A program made the translations under genes and the position numbers. Below the pieces are notes generated by a model. It did not search any database, was not told the DNA's origin, and saw only the letters and a program-made list of their open reading frames with translations. A stretch of DNA of 64,000 bases from Gallintestinimicrobium propionicum (GTDB lineage: Bacteria; Bacillota; Clostridia; Lachnospirales; Lachnospiraceae). The stretch lies in assembly GCF_025567525.1 (NCBI RefSeq), contig NZ_JAOQJY010000003.1:165105-229104 (forward strand), in the 5' to 3' direction. Shown piece after piece: positions 7,881-15,409 of the stretch (positions within the stretch are counted from its first letter, which is position 1; the number at the start of each line of letters is the position of its first letter).

Positions 7881-8543
7881 ATGACAACAAGAAAATTATA
7901 CAGTGAAGAGCTGGTACAGCTTTCCGAAAGCCTGGAGGAAATGGGAAACCTCGTTGAAGCTTCCCTGAAAAATTTATTTTTTTCCATCGAAAACAAAGAT
8001 ATGCAGCTGGCAGAGCGGATCGTGGCCGATGACCGCAATGTCAACAACCTGGAGCGCAGCATCGAAGCTCAGTGCCTGATGCTCATTACAACCCAGCAGC
8101 CCATCGCACAGGATCTGCGCACGGTTTCTTCTATTCTGAAGGTCGTTACGGATATCGAACGCATTGGAGACCACGCCTCTGATATCGCAGAGCTGATTCA
8201 GCAGATGGATCACAAGCAGCTGGAACGTTATTCCGGACATCTGCAGCCAATGATCGCAGCTTCCCGGGAGATGGTACACGAGGCAGTCAGCGCCTTTGTC
8301 GCCCGGGATCAGAAAAAAGCGAATGATGTCATCGCTTCCGATGATATCATCGACAAGCTTTTTGATAAGGTAAAGAATGATATCGTTATCCACATAAAAG
8401 AAGATCGTTCCGATGCGATAGAGAGCCTCGATGCCCTGATGCTGGCCAAATACCTCGAACGCATCGGAGATCATGCGGTCAATATCTGCGAATGGGAAAT
8501 TTTCCGGGAAACCGGAACCATTCAGAATACAAAAGTATTCTGA
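7881..8543 (+). CDS. phoU: phosphate-signalling protein PhoU
   Basis: A 220-residue all-helical cytoplasmic protein made of two tandem PhoU three-helix repeats. Each has the conserved metal-binding pattern: VVTDIERIGDHASDIAEL in the first and AKYLERIGDHAVNICEW in the second. PhoU links Pst activity to the PhoR/PhoP sensor pair and restrains phosphate uptake. The start at 7881 is set by GGAGG; the ATG at 7869 overlaps that site. The last codons and stop form a perfect 10-bp palindrome (8521-8544). No phoR or phoP gene is in the window. Confidence 0.94.
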   Translation: MTTRKLYSEELVQLSESLEEMGNLVEASLKNLFFSIENKDMQLAERIVADDRNVNNLERSIEAQCLMLITTQQPIAQDLRTVSSILKVVTDIERIGDHASDIAELIQQMDHKQLERYSGHLQPMIAASREMVHEAVSAFVARDQKKANDVIASDDIIDKLFDKVKNDIVIHIKEDRSDAIESLDALMLAKYLERIGDHAVNICEWEIFRETGTIQNTKVF

Positions 8544-8544
8544 A
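8521..8544 (+). promoter_or_regulatory. palindrome spanning the phoU stop codon
   Basis: TTCAGAATAC-aaaa-GTATTCTGAA is a perfect 10-bp stem with a 4-nt loop that contains the last codons and the TGA stop. No T run follows. It may protect the 3' end of the message. Confidence 0.45.
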
Positions 8545-8673
8545 GCTCCATCCGGCTGTCAACAGCTATTTTCACAATTCCTTCGCAATTTTTCCTCATA
8601 ATCCTCACACTTTTCCAACACATTCCTCACAAATCCTTTTTATACTGTTTCTCAGATAAAGAGAAAGACCAAT

Positions 8674-8707
8674 GGTTCAGCATAAATCTTTGCGCTGAAC
8701 CGTTTTT
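8674..8707 (+). terminator. terminator of the pst operon
   Basis: GGTTCAGC at 8674-8681 pairs with GCTGAACC at 8694-8701, followed by GTTTTT. It lies 130 bp after phoU and 60 bp before htrA, so it could also act as an attenuator in an htrA leader. Confidence 0.7.
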
Positions 8708-8767
8708 CCCGGCAGACTGATACCGATCAGGCAGCTCGCCGGCAGAATAAGAAAAGGAGTGACAGTT

Positions 8768-10246
8768 ATGTACGAAAATGAAAACCAGAGCTTCGACAAC
8801 AGAGAGCAGGATTATCATTATACCAATACCCCGGAACAGCAGGCACCGACTCGTCCCCGCAAAAAAAATACGAGTGCAGCACGCATTGCCAAAAAAGCCG
8901 GTGCAATTGCACTGAGCGCTGTTTTGTTTGGCGGCGTTGCATCCGGTACCTTTCTGGGTGTCAACTACGCGGCAGGCTATCGGAACAATGCTTCAACAGC
9001 TGCATCCTCGGAAAGTGCTTCCGCTTCTTCCCAGACAACAAGCTCTTCCAGCAGCCTGTTAAAGGCTACCACACCGGTCAGCACAGGCAGCGCAGCATCC
9101 TCCGGAAGTCTGGACGTCTCCAGCGTTGCGGAATCCGTTATGCCTTCTATCGTATCCATCACAAATAAATCTGTACAGGAGGTACAGAACTATTTCAGCA
9201 TGTTCGGCTACGGCGGTCAGGCTCAGGAGGTAGAGAGCACCAGCGTTGGTTCCGGTATTATCATTGGGAAAAACGATACGGAGCTGCTGATTGTCACCAA
9301 TAATCACGTTGTGGAAGGCGCGGATACCCTTTCTGCAAGCTTCATTGACAACTCCGTTTACGAAGCAACCATCAAGGGTACAGATTCCGACAACGACCTG
9401 GCAGTCATCGCCGTTCCGCTTTCCAGCATTTCCGATGATACAATGTCTCAGATCGCAGTGGCTGCAGTGGGCGATTCCGATTCCTTAAAGGTCGGTGAAC
9501 AGGTTGTTGCCATCGGCAACGCACTCGGCTATGGTCAGTCCGTTACAACCGGCATTGTCAGCGCCACAGACCGTACCCTTTCCTCTTCGGATTCCAGTGA
9601 CAGCAATGCTCTCATTTCCAGCACTGTTACCACAAAAGAGACACCTACCTACATCCAGACAGATGCGGCCATCAACCCCGGCAACAGCGGCGGCGCACTG
9701 GTCAATATGAAGGGTGAGGTTATTGGTATCAACTCTGCAAAGCTTGCCAGCACAGAGGTGGAAGGCATGGGCTATGCAATCCCCATCACCAGAGTATCCA
9801 GCATCATCGAAGAGCTGATGAATGAGACGACCAGAACCAAGGTTGCTGACAGCCAGAAATCCAGCATCGGTATCGCAGGCATCACCGTAGATTCCAACAT
9901 CAACGCAGCCTATGGCATCCCCGCAGGTGTTTATGTAGCAAGCGTTACTCCGGGCAGCGGTGCAGAAGCAGCCGGCATCCGCAAGGGTGACGTCATCACA
10001 AAATTCGATGGTAAGACCGTCAGCACCATTCAGGAGCTGAAAGAAAAGCTGCAGTACTACGCAGCCGGAGAAGCGGTTTCTATTACGGTACAGTCTCCCG
10101 GCGAGGGCGGCATTTATACAGAAAAGGAGCTGACCATCACCCTTTCCTCCGCACAGAGCTCTGAAGAAAGCCAGTCTACTGACAACACACAGGCCGCTCC
10201 TGAAAAAGGAAACGGAACGCACAAAGCGATGGGATATCAGAACTGA
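8768..10246 (+). CDS. htrA: HtrA/DegP-type serine protease, membrane anchored
   Basis: A 492-residue protein-quality-control protease. A cytoplasmic N-terminus of about 44 residues precedes one membrane segment (about 45-66), then a Ser/Thr-rich linker. The trypsin-like domain has the catalytic triad His180 (IVTNNHVVEG), Asp210 (DNDLAVIAV) and Ser307 (INPGNSGGALVN). A single PDZ domain follows (GVYVASVTPGSGAEAAGIRKG), then a Ser/Gln-rich tail. The architecture matches Gram-positive HtrA/YkdA proteases. ATG at 8768 is chosen because AGGAG lies eight bases before it. Strong terminators on both sides indicate a single-gene unit. Confidence 0.94.
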   Translation: MYENENQSFDNREQDYHYTNTPEQQAPTRPRKKNTSAARIAKKAGAIALSAVLFGGVASGTFLGVNYAAGYRNNASTAASSESASASSQTTSSSSSLLKATTPVSTGSAASSGSLDVSSVAESVMPSIVSITNKSVQEVQNYFSMFGYGGQAQEVESTSVGSGIIIGKNDTELLIVTNNHVVEGADTLSASFIDNSVYEATIKGTDSDNDLAVIAVPLSSISDDTMSQIAVAAVGDSDSLKVGEQVVAIGNALGYGQSVTTGIVSATDRTLSSSDSSDSNALISSTVTTKETPTYIQTDAAINPGNSGGALVNMKGEVIGINSAKLASTEVEGMGYAIPITRVSSIIEELMNETTRTKVADSQKSSIGIAGITVDSNINAAYGIPAGVYVASVTPGSGAEAAGIRKGDVITKFDGKTVSTIQELKEKLQYYAAGEAVSITVQSPGEGGIYTEKELTITLSSAQSSEESQSTDNTQAAPEKGNGTHKAMGYQN

Positions 10247-10266
10247 AGCTGACAATAGCTTATCTG

Positions 10267-10316
10267 AAAAAGCCGATCGGCATGGAAGAAAATTCTTCTG
10301 TGCCGACCGGCTTTTT
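10267..10316. terminator. bidirectional terminator between htrA and the CorC-like gene
   Basis: AAAAAGCCG-a-TCGGCA pairs with TGCCGA-c-CGGCTTTTT. A-rich and T-rich flanks serve both strands, so it can end htrA (plus) and the convergent gene at 10348 (minus). Confidence 0.85.
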
Positions 10317-10347
10317 ATGTTCGTTACAGCTCACTCGTAGCTTTTAC

Positions 10348-11673
10348 TTACTCTTCCTCTTCTTTCTCCGGCAGGATCTTGCTGACCAGTGCAGATTCCA
10401 CTCTCTGATCCTCCATTTTTTCCACATGAATATTCAGTCCGTTGACCTGCACATCAAACTGGCTGCCGTCCGCAGGAATGATCCGCAAGCAGCTGAAGAT
10501 CATGCCGCCCAGCGTGTCATAATCGATATCCTCCGGCAGATCCAGATCCAGTGCTTCCGCAATGTCCTCAACATATGCGCCGCCTGAGATCCTCCACAAA
10601 TTGTCCTCCAGCTGAACGATTTCCGGCGGCTCCTCGGAATCGAACTCATCGTAAATATTTCCGACGATCTCCTCCAGAAGATCCTCCATTGTAATAACCC
10701 CCGCCGTCTGTCCGTATTCGTCGATAACGATGGCCATATGGATTTTTCCTTTTTGCATATCCCGGAACAGGTCATCTGCATGAATCGTATCCGGTACAAA
10801 ATAAGGCTCTCGCAAAAGCTCCTTTAACCCTGACGGGCTGTCATTTTTACGATCCAGGAGATAATCCCTGGCATTCAGAATACCTATAATATCGTTAATA
10901 TCTTCATCGTAAACCGGATATCTGGATAAACCGCTTTCCCGGATCGTCGAAATGATGTCCTCGTCCGCCTCATCCAGCGAAAAACAGACCATATCTGCTT
11001 CTCTCGTCATCGCATCCCGAACCGAAATGTCGTCAAACCGGAACACGTTTTGAATCCACTCCTGCTCATCGTGGTCTATCGTTCCTTTTTCCCCGCCAAG
11101 GTCAACCAGCCGCCGGATCTCTTCCTCCGTAACGCTGCGTTCTACGGATTCCGTTTTAAAGTGAAGCAGCTTTAAGATCAGCTTTGCTGACCTCGACAAC
11201 AGCCATACCGCCGGATGCAGTACCACCGTCAGCACACCGACTACACTGCAGGTCATTCTTTCTGCAGCTTCAGGCCGCTGCATCGCGATCCGACGCGGCA
11301 CCAGCTCGCCAAACAGCAATGCAAAGTACGAAAGCACAACTGTCACCAGCACAACTGCCAGCACATGACAAACAGAAAGGCTTATGCCGCTTGTTCCCAA
11401 CCGTTCATATAACCATGCCATCAATTTGCCTGCAAATCCGTCCGCCGCAGCTACACTGGCCAGAAATCCTGCCAGTGTAATCCCGACCTGAATCGTAGAT
11501 AGAAAAATATTCGGCTCCTCTGCAAACTTCAGCAGCCGCTGTGCTTTCCGATCGCCGTCCTCTGCCAGCTCCCGCAGCCTGTTTTTATTCAGCGATACAA
11601 CGGAAACCTCGGACGCCGCCAAAAAGGCATTGACCAGAATCAGAATGATCAGTAACAAAAGTAGTTTTACCAT
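10348..11673 (-). CDS. CNNM/CBS-domain membrane protein (HlyC/CorC family)
   Basis: A 441-residue protein of the hemolysin C/CorC group, proposed to move Mg2+, Co2+ or other divalent cations or to control that movement. It has an N-terminal CNNM (DUF21) domain with hydrophobic stretches at about 2-20, 60-80 and 100-130. A CBS pair (VRDAMTREADMVCF, and DLFRDMQKGKIHMAIVIDEYG) and a C-terminal CorC_HlyC domain follow. The start at 11673 fits the membrane-leading N-terminus and has GGAG about 12 bases upstream; an alternative at 11712 lies inside a hairpin leader. A strong promoter about 275 nt upstream implies leader-mediated control. Confidence 0.9.
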   Translation of the reverse strand: MVKLLLLLIILILVNAFLAASEVSVVSLNKNRLRELAEDGDRKAQRLLKFAEEPNIFLSTIQVGITLAGFLASVAAADGFAGKLMAWLYERLGTSGISLSVCHVLAVVLVTVVLSYFALLFGELVPRRIAMQRPEAAERMTCSVVGVLTVVLHPAVWLLSRSAKLILKLLHFKTESVERSVTEEEIRRLVDLGGEKGTIDHDEQEWIQNVFRFDDISVRDAMTREADMVCFSLDEADEDIISTIRESGLSRYPVYDEDINDIIGILNARDYLLDRKNDSPSGLKELLREPYFVPDTIHADDLFRDMQKGKIHMAIVIDEYGQTAGVITMEDLLEEIVGNIYDEFDSEEPPEIVQLEDNLWRISGGAYVEDIAEALDLDLPEDIDYDTLGGMIFSCLRIIPADGSQFDVQVNGLNIHVEKMEDQRVESALVSKILPEKEEEE

Positions 11674-11948
11674 GAATTTAAAATCTCTCCTTTTTCTACG
11701 ACAAAGAGACATAACCCATTGGGAACTCCCAACAGGCTATGCCTCCTATAGCTTTCTCCAACAGAGCACAGACTCTGTCCATTTTGTATTGTGATTGGAA
11801 TTCAGAAAATTCGTTTCCCCGTCAGGGTCCGCGTTATCCATGAAATTCGGTTCCTTCCCTGTCTGAAATAAATCCTGTGCGAAGCGAACTTTATACAAAG
11901 CCGTTTTCTCTGCTTTATTTCAAGCAATCCGCTTTTGACATGTTTACT
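11674..11948 (-). promoter_or_regulatory. long structured 5' leader of the CorC-like gene
   Basis: About 275 nt separate the predicted transcript start from the start codon, with no open frame of note. The proximal half holds three consecutive hairpins on the minus strand: ACAGAG/CTCTGT, GCTAT/ATAGC around AGGAGGC, and TTGGGA-gt-TCCCAA. I could not match it to the M-box, yybP-ykoY or NiCo riboswitch consensus. A metal-sensing leader is plausible because of the gene it precedes, but this is inference. Confidence 0.5.
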
Positions 11949-11954
11949 TTACCC

Positions 11955-11984
11955 ATTATACAGAATAAGGAAAGGAGCTGTCAA
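11955..11984 (-). promoter_or_regulatory. strong promoter driving the CorC leader
   Basis: A consensus TTGACA (-35, 11984-11979) and a consensus TATAAT (-10, 11960-11955) are spaced 18 bp apart on the minus strand. The -35 begins just beyond the copA stop codon. Confidence 0.8.
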
Positions 11985-11988
11985 GATT

Positions 11989-12192
11989 TTATTCTATCCC
12001 CTTCACTTCGTAGCCGGCATCTACGATTGCTGCAGTCAACGCTTCATCGGTTGCTGAGCCTTCTACAACTGCCTGCTTATCCTCCAGGCTTACGGTTACA
12101 GCGGTCACGCCCGCTACGCCCTCCAGCGCTTTTGTTGCTGCCTTTACGCAGTGCTGACACATCATGCCTTCGATTTTGATTGTTTTTTTCAT
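11989..12192 (-). CDS. copZ: possible separately translated CopZ-like chaperone (nested in copA)
   Basis: The last 67 codons of copA start with ATG-AAA-AAA and are preceded by AAAGGAGAG at normal spacing, inside the coding frame. The encoded piece is a complete HMA domain with MCQHC and ends in the usual DAGYEVKGIE. This is the size and form of free CopZ copper chaperones. The ribosome needs no frameshift: internal initiation alone would yield CopZ. The site may also be a relic of a recent fusion. Production of the short form is inference. Confidence 0.5.
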   Translation of the reverse strand: MKKTIKIEGMMCQHCVKAATKALEGVAGVTAVTVSLEDKQAVVEGSATDEALTAAIVDAGYEVKGIE

Positions 12193-14634
12193 GGTAGTCT
12201 CTCCTTTTGATTCATCATTTTGGGCTATTCTATCCGCAATTTCCGCGGCTGCCGTGCTTTGCTCCATCATACCGCCATTTCCGGTTGTCTGCAAATTTGC
12301 AGTACCGCTCTCCTGCTTCCACTTCGGCGTAAAGAACCGGAGGCGGAGCGCATTCGATACGACGGATACAGAAGAGAAGCTCATCGCCGCCGCACCGATC
12401 ATCGGGTTTAATAAAATATGGAACACCGGATACAGTACGCCTGCTGCCACCGGAATGCCGATCGCATTGTAGAAAAATGCCCAGAACAGGTTCTGCTTGA
12501 TGTTGCGTATCACCGCACGGCTTAAGCTTACCGCAGATGCTGCGTCCATCAGATCGCTCTTCATCAGTACGATATCCGCTGATTCGATCGCCACATCTGT
12601 TCCTGCGCCGATCGCAATTCCGACATCCGCCCTCGCCAGTGCCGGCGCGTCGTTGATACCGTCTCCCACCATCGCAACCTTATGTCCCTGCTCCTGCAGC
12701 TGCCGAACCTTTTCCTCTTTATCCTCCGGAAGCACATCCGCAATAACCGTCTTGATGCCAACCTGTTTTTTGATTGCCTCTGCCGTTCTTGCATTGTCGC
12801 CGGTCAGCATAATGACGTCCATTCCCATCTCCTGCAGTCTGGCGATTGCCTCCCTGCTGGTGGGTTTTACAACGTCCGCAGCAGCAATCACGCCGAGGAA
12901 CTTTCCTCCCTGTGCAAAATACAACGGTGTCTTGCCTTCATCCGCCAGTTTTTCCTGCAATCCTGCCGCTACGGAAATGTCGATCCGGTTGGTTTCCATC
13001 AGTTTTCGGTTTCCCGCAAGGCATCGTACCTTGCCGATCGTTCCCGCGATGCCCTGTCCCGGGATCATCTCATAATCTGAAACCTCCTGGAACGCTGCTG
13101 AGCATGCTTCCGCTTTTTTGACAATTGCCTCTGCAAGCGGATGGCTGGACATTTTTTCCAGAGAAAAGGCCAGCCGCAAAAGCTCTGTATACGCCTGCGT
13201 GTTTTCACCTGCTGCTTTTCCGTCTGCTTCCAGCGCGATCACGTCTGTCACAACCGGCTTGCCCTGGGTTACCGTGCCGGTTTTATCCAGAACAACCGTA
13301 TCGATGCTATGTGTAATCTCCAACGCTTCCGCAGATTTGATTAAAATACCCTTCGCCGCACCCCGTCCGGTTCCCACCATGATCGCCGTAGGCGTTGCCA
13401 GTCCGAGGGCACACGGACAGGAAATTACCAGCACAGAAATCGCAACAGAAAGTGCAAACTCAAAGCTCTGACCGGCAAGCAGCCAAAGGATTGCCGCCAA
13501 CAGCGCTATTGTAATGACAACCGGCACAAACACACTGCTGACCCTGTCCGCCAGCTTTGCAATCGGCGCTTTGGAGGATGTCGCATCATCTACCAGCTGA
13601 ATGATCTTTGACAGTGTCGTATGTTCTCCAACCGCAGTTGCTTCCATCTGAAAATATCCGGTTCGGTTGATCGTACCTCCGGTCACAGGATCTCCGGCCT
13701 GCTTGTCCACCGGAAGACTTTCGCCGGTGATCGCAGATTCATCCACAGAAGCAAAGCCTTCTGTAATTTTTCCATCCACCGGAACCGTATCACCATCCCG
13801 GACAACCAGAATATCTCCATTCTGTACATCGTCTACGGAAATTTCTTCTTCCTGTCCATTCCTTAATACCTTCGCGGTCTTCGGTGCCAGATCCATCAGC
13901 TTCGTGATCGCCTCGGACGTCTTGGATTTTGCCCGGGCCTCCATGAATTTTCCCAGAGTGATCAGTGTCAGGATCATCGCCGAGGATTCAAAATACAAAT
14001 TCATGCCAAATGTCTCGACCATATCCATATCTTCGATGGAAAAGCCCCAGGCGATTTTGTAAATCGCATAGATGCCATACACAAACGCCGCGCCGGAGCC
14101 CAATGCGATCAGCGAATCCATATTCGGAGAGCGATGCCACAGATTTTTCAATCCGTTTTTAAAATAATGTCCGCCTGCAATCAAAACCGGCAGCACCAGC
14201 AAAAACTGGGTAAATGCAAAAATCATATGATTTCTTGCTCCCAGCAGCCACGACGGCAGCGGCCAGCCAGCCATATGTCCCATCGAAATGTAAAACAGCG
14301 GGATCGTAAAGACTAACGAAACGATCAGTCTCTGCTTCATCTGCTTTGCTGCCGCCGCTGCCGCATCTGTTGCACCGTTTTTTTCTCTGCCTGATGCTCC
14401 TGTCGTTTTGCTGCCCTGTGTCTGGTGCAGCGAAGCGCCATAGCCGATGTCTTCTACCTGATGAATAATTTTCCCGGAATCCAGTTCGGCTTCATCATAG
14501 GAAACCGTCATGCTGTTTTTCAGCAGATTGACACTGCATTGCTGCATGCCCTCCATTCCGGAAATTCCTTTTTCAATTCGCGCTGAGCATGCCGCGCATG
14601 ACATGCCGGTAATATCATAGGTTTCTTTTTTCAT
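11989..14634 (-). CDS. copA: copper-exporting P1B-type ATPase with C-terminal CopZ-like domain
   Basis: An 881-residue membrane ATPase that expels Cu(I). Domains in order: N-terminal HMA with CAAC at 13-16; an Ala/Lys-rich linker; membrane helices from about 105; the actuator with TGES; the CPC metal site (SCPCALGLATP) near 406-408; the phosphorylated DKTGT near 451; the hinge GDGINDAPAL; the last two helices; and from residue 815 a second HMA domain with MCQHC. Known CopA proteins carry HMA domains at the N-terminus, so the C-terminal one is unusual and looks like a fused CopZ chaperone. It is divergent from an HxlR regulator across a likely operator. Confidence 0.94.
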   Translation of the reverse strand: MKKETYDITGMSCAACSARIEKGISGMEGMQQCSVNLLKNSMTVSYDEAELDSGKIIHQVEDIGYGASLHQTQGSKTTGASGREKNGATDAAAAAAKQMKQRLIVSLVFTIPLFYISMGHMAGWPLPSWLLGARNHMIFAFTQFLLVLPVLIAGGHYFKNGLKNLWHRSPNMDSLIALGSGAAFVYGIYAIYKIAWGFSIEDMDMVETFGMNLYFESSAMILTLITLGKFMEARAKSKTSEAITKLMDLAPKTAKVLRNGQEEEISVDDVQNGDILVVRDGDTVPVDGKITEGFASVDESAITGESLPVDKQAGDPVTGGTINRTGYFQMEATAVGEHTTLSKIIQLVDDATSSKAPIAKLADRVSSVFVPVVITIALLAAILWLLAGQSFEFALSVAISVLVISCPCALGLATPTAIMVGTGRGAAKGILIKSAEALEITHSIDTVVLDKTGTVTQGKPVVTDVIALEADGKAAGENTQAYTELLRLAFSLEKMSSHPLAEAIVKKAEACSAAFQEVSDYEMIPGQGIAGTIGKVRCLAGNRKLMETNRIDISVAAGLQEKLADEGKTPLYFAQGGKFLGVIAAADVVKPTSREAIARLQEMGMDVIMLTGDNARTAEAIKKQVGIKTVIADVLPEDKEEKVRQLQEQGHKVAMVGDGINDAPALARADVGIAIGAGTDVAIESADIVLMKSDLMDAASAVSLSRAVIRNIKQNLFWAFFYNAIGIPVAAGVLYPVFHILLNPMIGAAAMSFSSVSVVSNALRLRFFTPKWKQESGTANLQTTGNGGMMEQSTAAAEIADRIAQNDESKGETTMKKTIKIEGMMCQHCVKAATKALEGVAGVTAVTVSLEDKQAVVEGSATDEALTAAIVDAGYEVKGIE

Positions 14635-14771
14635 ATATCTCCATTCTGCAGCCGTCCTGTATAGTCTTTCCTGCTTTACAGCTTTTAAAGGCTGCCCTTA
14701 AAGAACTCATCTTGTCTTTTTTTCTATCCTCTGCTACCATTATAACAATTAGGCACAAAAAATAAAGAATG

Positions 14772-14806
14772 CACTATTTTGTAATATACTACCCAAAAGG
14801 ATAGTG
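14772..14806. promoter_or_regulatory. candidate HxlR operator between copA and hxlR
   Basis: CACTATTTTG and CAAAAGGATAGTG form an inverted repeat, with the inner palindrome GTAATATACTAC at 14781-14792. HxlR-family dimers bind inverted sites of this kind. It lies upstream of a minus-strand TATAAT box for copA and before hxlR, so one site could control both. Confidence 0.5.
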
Positions 14807-14815
14807 TTCACCTCA

Positions 14816-14859
14816 CAACAATAGAATGCACGCTCTGCGAGCATCCTATTGTCATGAAT
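14816..14859. repeat. 44-bp palindromic repeat, copy 1
   Basis: Identical to 40347-40390 except for one base. ACAATAGAATGC pairs with GCATTCTATTGT (one mismatch in this copy), with an inner CGC-tct-GCG. It lies between the operator and the hxlR start. Confidence 0.75.
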
Positions 14860-14877
14860 AAGAATGGAGAAATCGCT

Positions 14878-15408
14878 ATGGCTTCAAAAGAAAATCCCTC
14901 GGTCAATAAAAATTGCCCCGTTTCCGCTACAATCCGCTTAATCGGCGGCAAATATAAAGCGCTGCTGCTCTGGCATCTGACCGGTCAGACGCTGCGCTTC
15001 AACCAGCTGCACCGTCTCGTCCCCGAAGCGACGCCTAAAATGCTGACCCAGCAGCTCCGCGAACTGGAAGAAGACGGTCTGATTTCCCGCACAGTTTATC
15101 CTGTCGTTCCGCCCCGCGTTGATTACTCGCTGACGGCGCTCGGTGAAAGCCTTTTCCCGATTCTCGAAGCGATGTATCGTTGGGGCAGCGCCCTGATGCA
15201 GGACGAAGGGCTTACGCCGGCATGTACGATGACCGACAGCCATGCTATGGCTGCATCCTCTACAGCTTCTGCACCAAATGCCGTGTTGCAGAACACTCCG
15301 TCCGCGGCATGCTGCGAAAGCGACAACGTTTTGTCCCGCCGCAGCACGACAAAAAAAGAACAGGAGAGCTGTCCCTCCTGTTCCTGTCATGCACGTTTAA
15401 AATCCTGA
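14878..15408 (+). CDS. HxlR-family transcriptional regulator with Cys-rich tail
   Basis: A 176-residue winged-helix regulator. Residues 15-105 carry the HxlR fold (CPVSATIRLIGGKYKALLLW, then PKMLTQQLRELEEDGLI and RVDYSLTALGE). Typical HxlR proteins end near residue 115; here a further 60 residues contain Cys in TPACTM, AACCES and CPSCSCH. The N-terminal Cys near 15 matches the redox or electrophile-sensing Cys of HypR/YodB-type proteins. The start at 14878 has GGAG; an upstream ATG at 14854 lies in the repeat. It is divergent from copA. Part of the tail overlaps the degV terminator, so the tail may not be under selection as protein. Confidence 0.85.
   Translation: MASKENPSVNKNCPVSATIRLIGGKYKALLLWHLTGQTLRFNQLHRLVPEATPKMLTQQLRELEEDGLISRTVYPVVPPRVDYSLTALGESLFPILEAMYRWGSALMQDEGLTPACTMTDSHAMAASSTASAPNAVLQNTPSAACCESDNVLSRRSTTKKEQESCPSCSCHARLKS
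15351..15383 (-). terminator. degV terminator inside the hxlR coding region
   Basis: On the minus strand GAACAGGAG pairs with CTCCTGTTC and is followed by seven T. It lies 27 bp past the degV stop but wholly within the last 20 codons of the convergent hxlR frame. Confidence 0.75.
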
Positions 15409-15409
15409 G

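Noticed and set aside
8618..8646. htrA promoter with TATACT as -10
   Set aside because: No acceptable -35 at 16-18 bp, and the terminator at 8674-8707 lies between it and htrA. Left unassigned.
11674..11790. M-box magnesium riboswitch before the CorC-like gene
   Set aside because: A CCAATGGG-like segment first suggested it, but the conserved M-box core is not found. It is kept as an unassigned leader.
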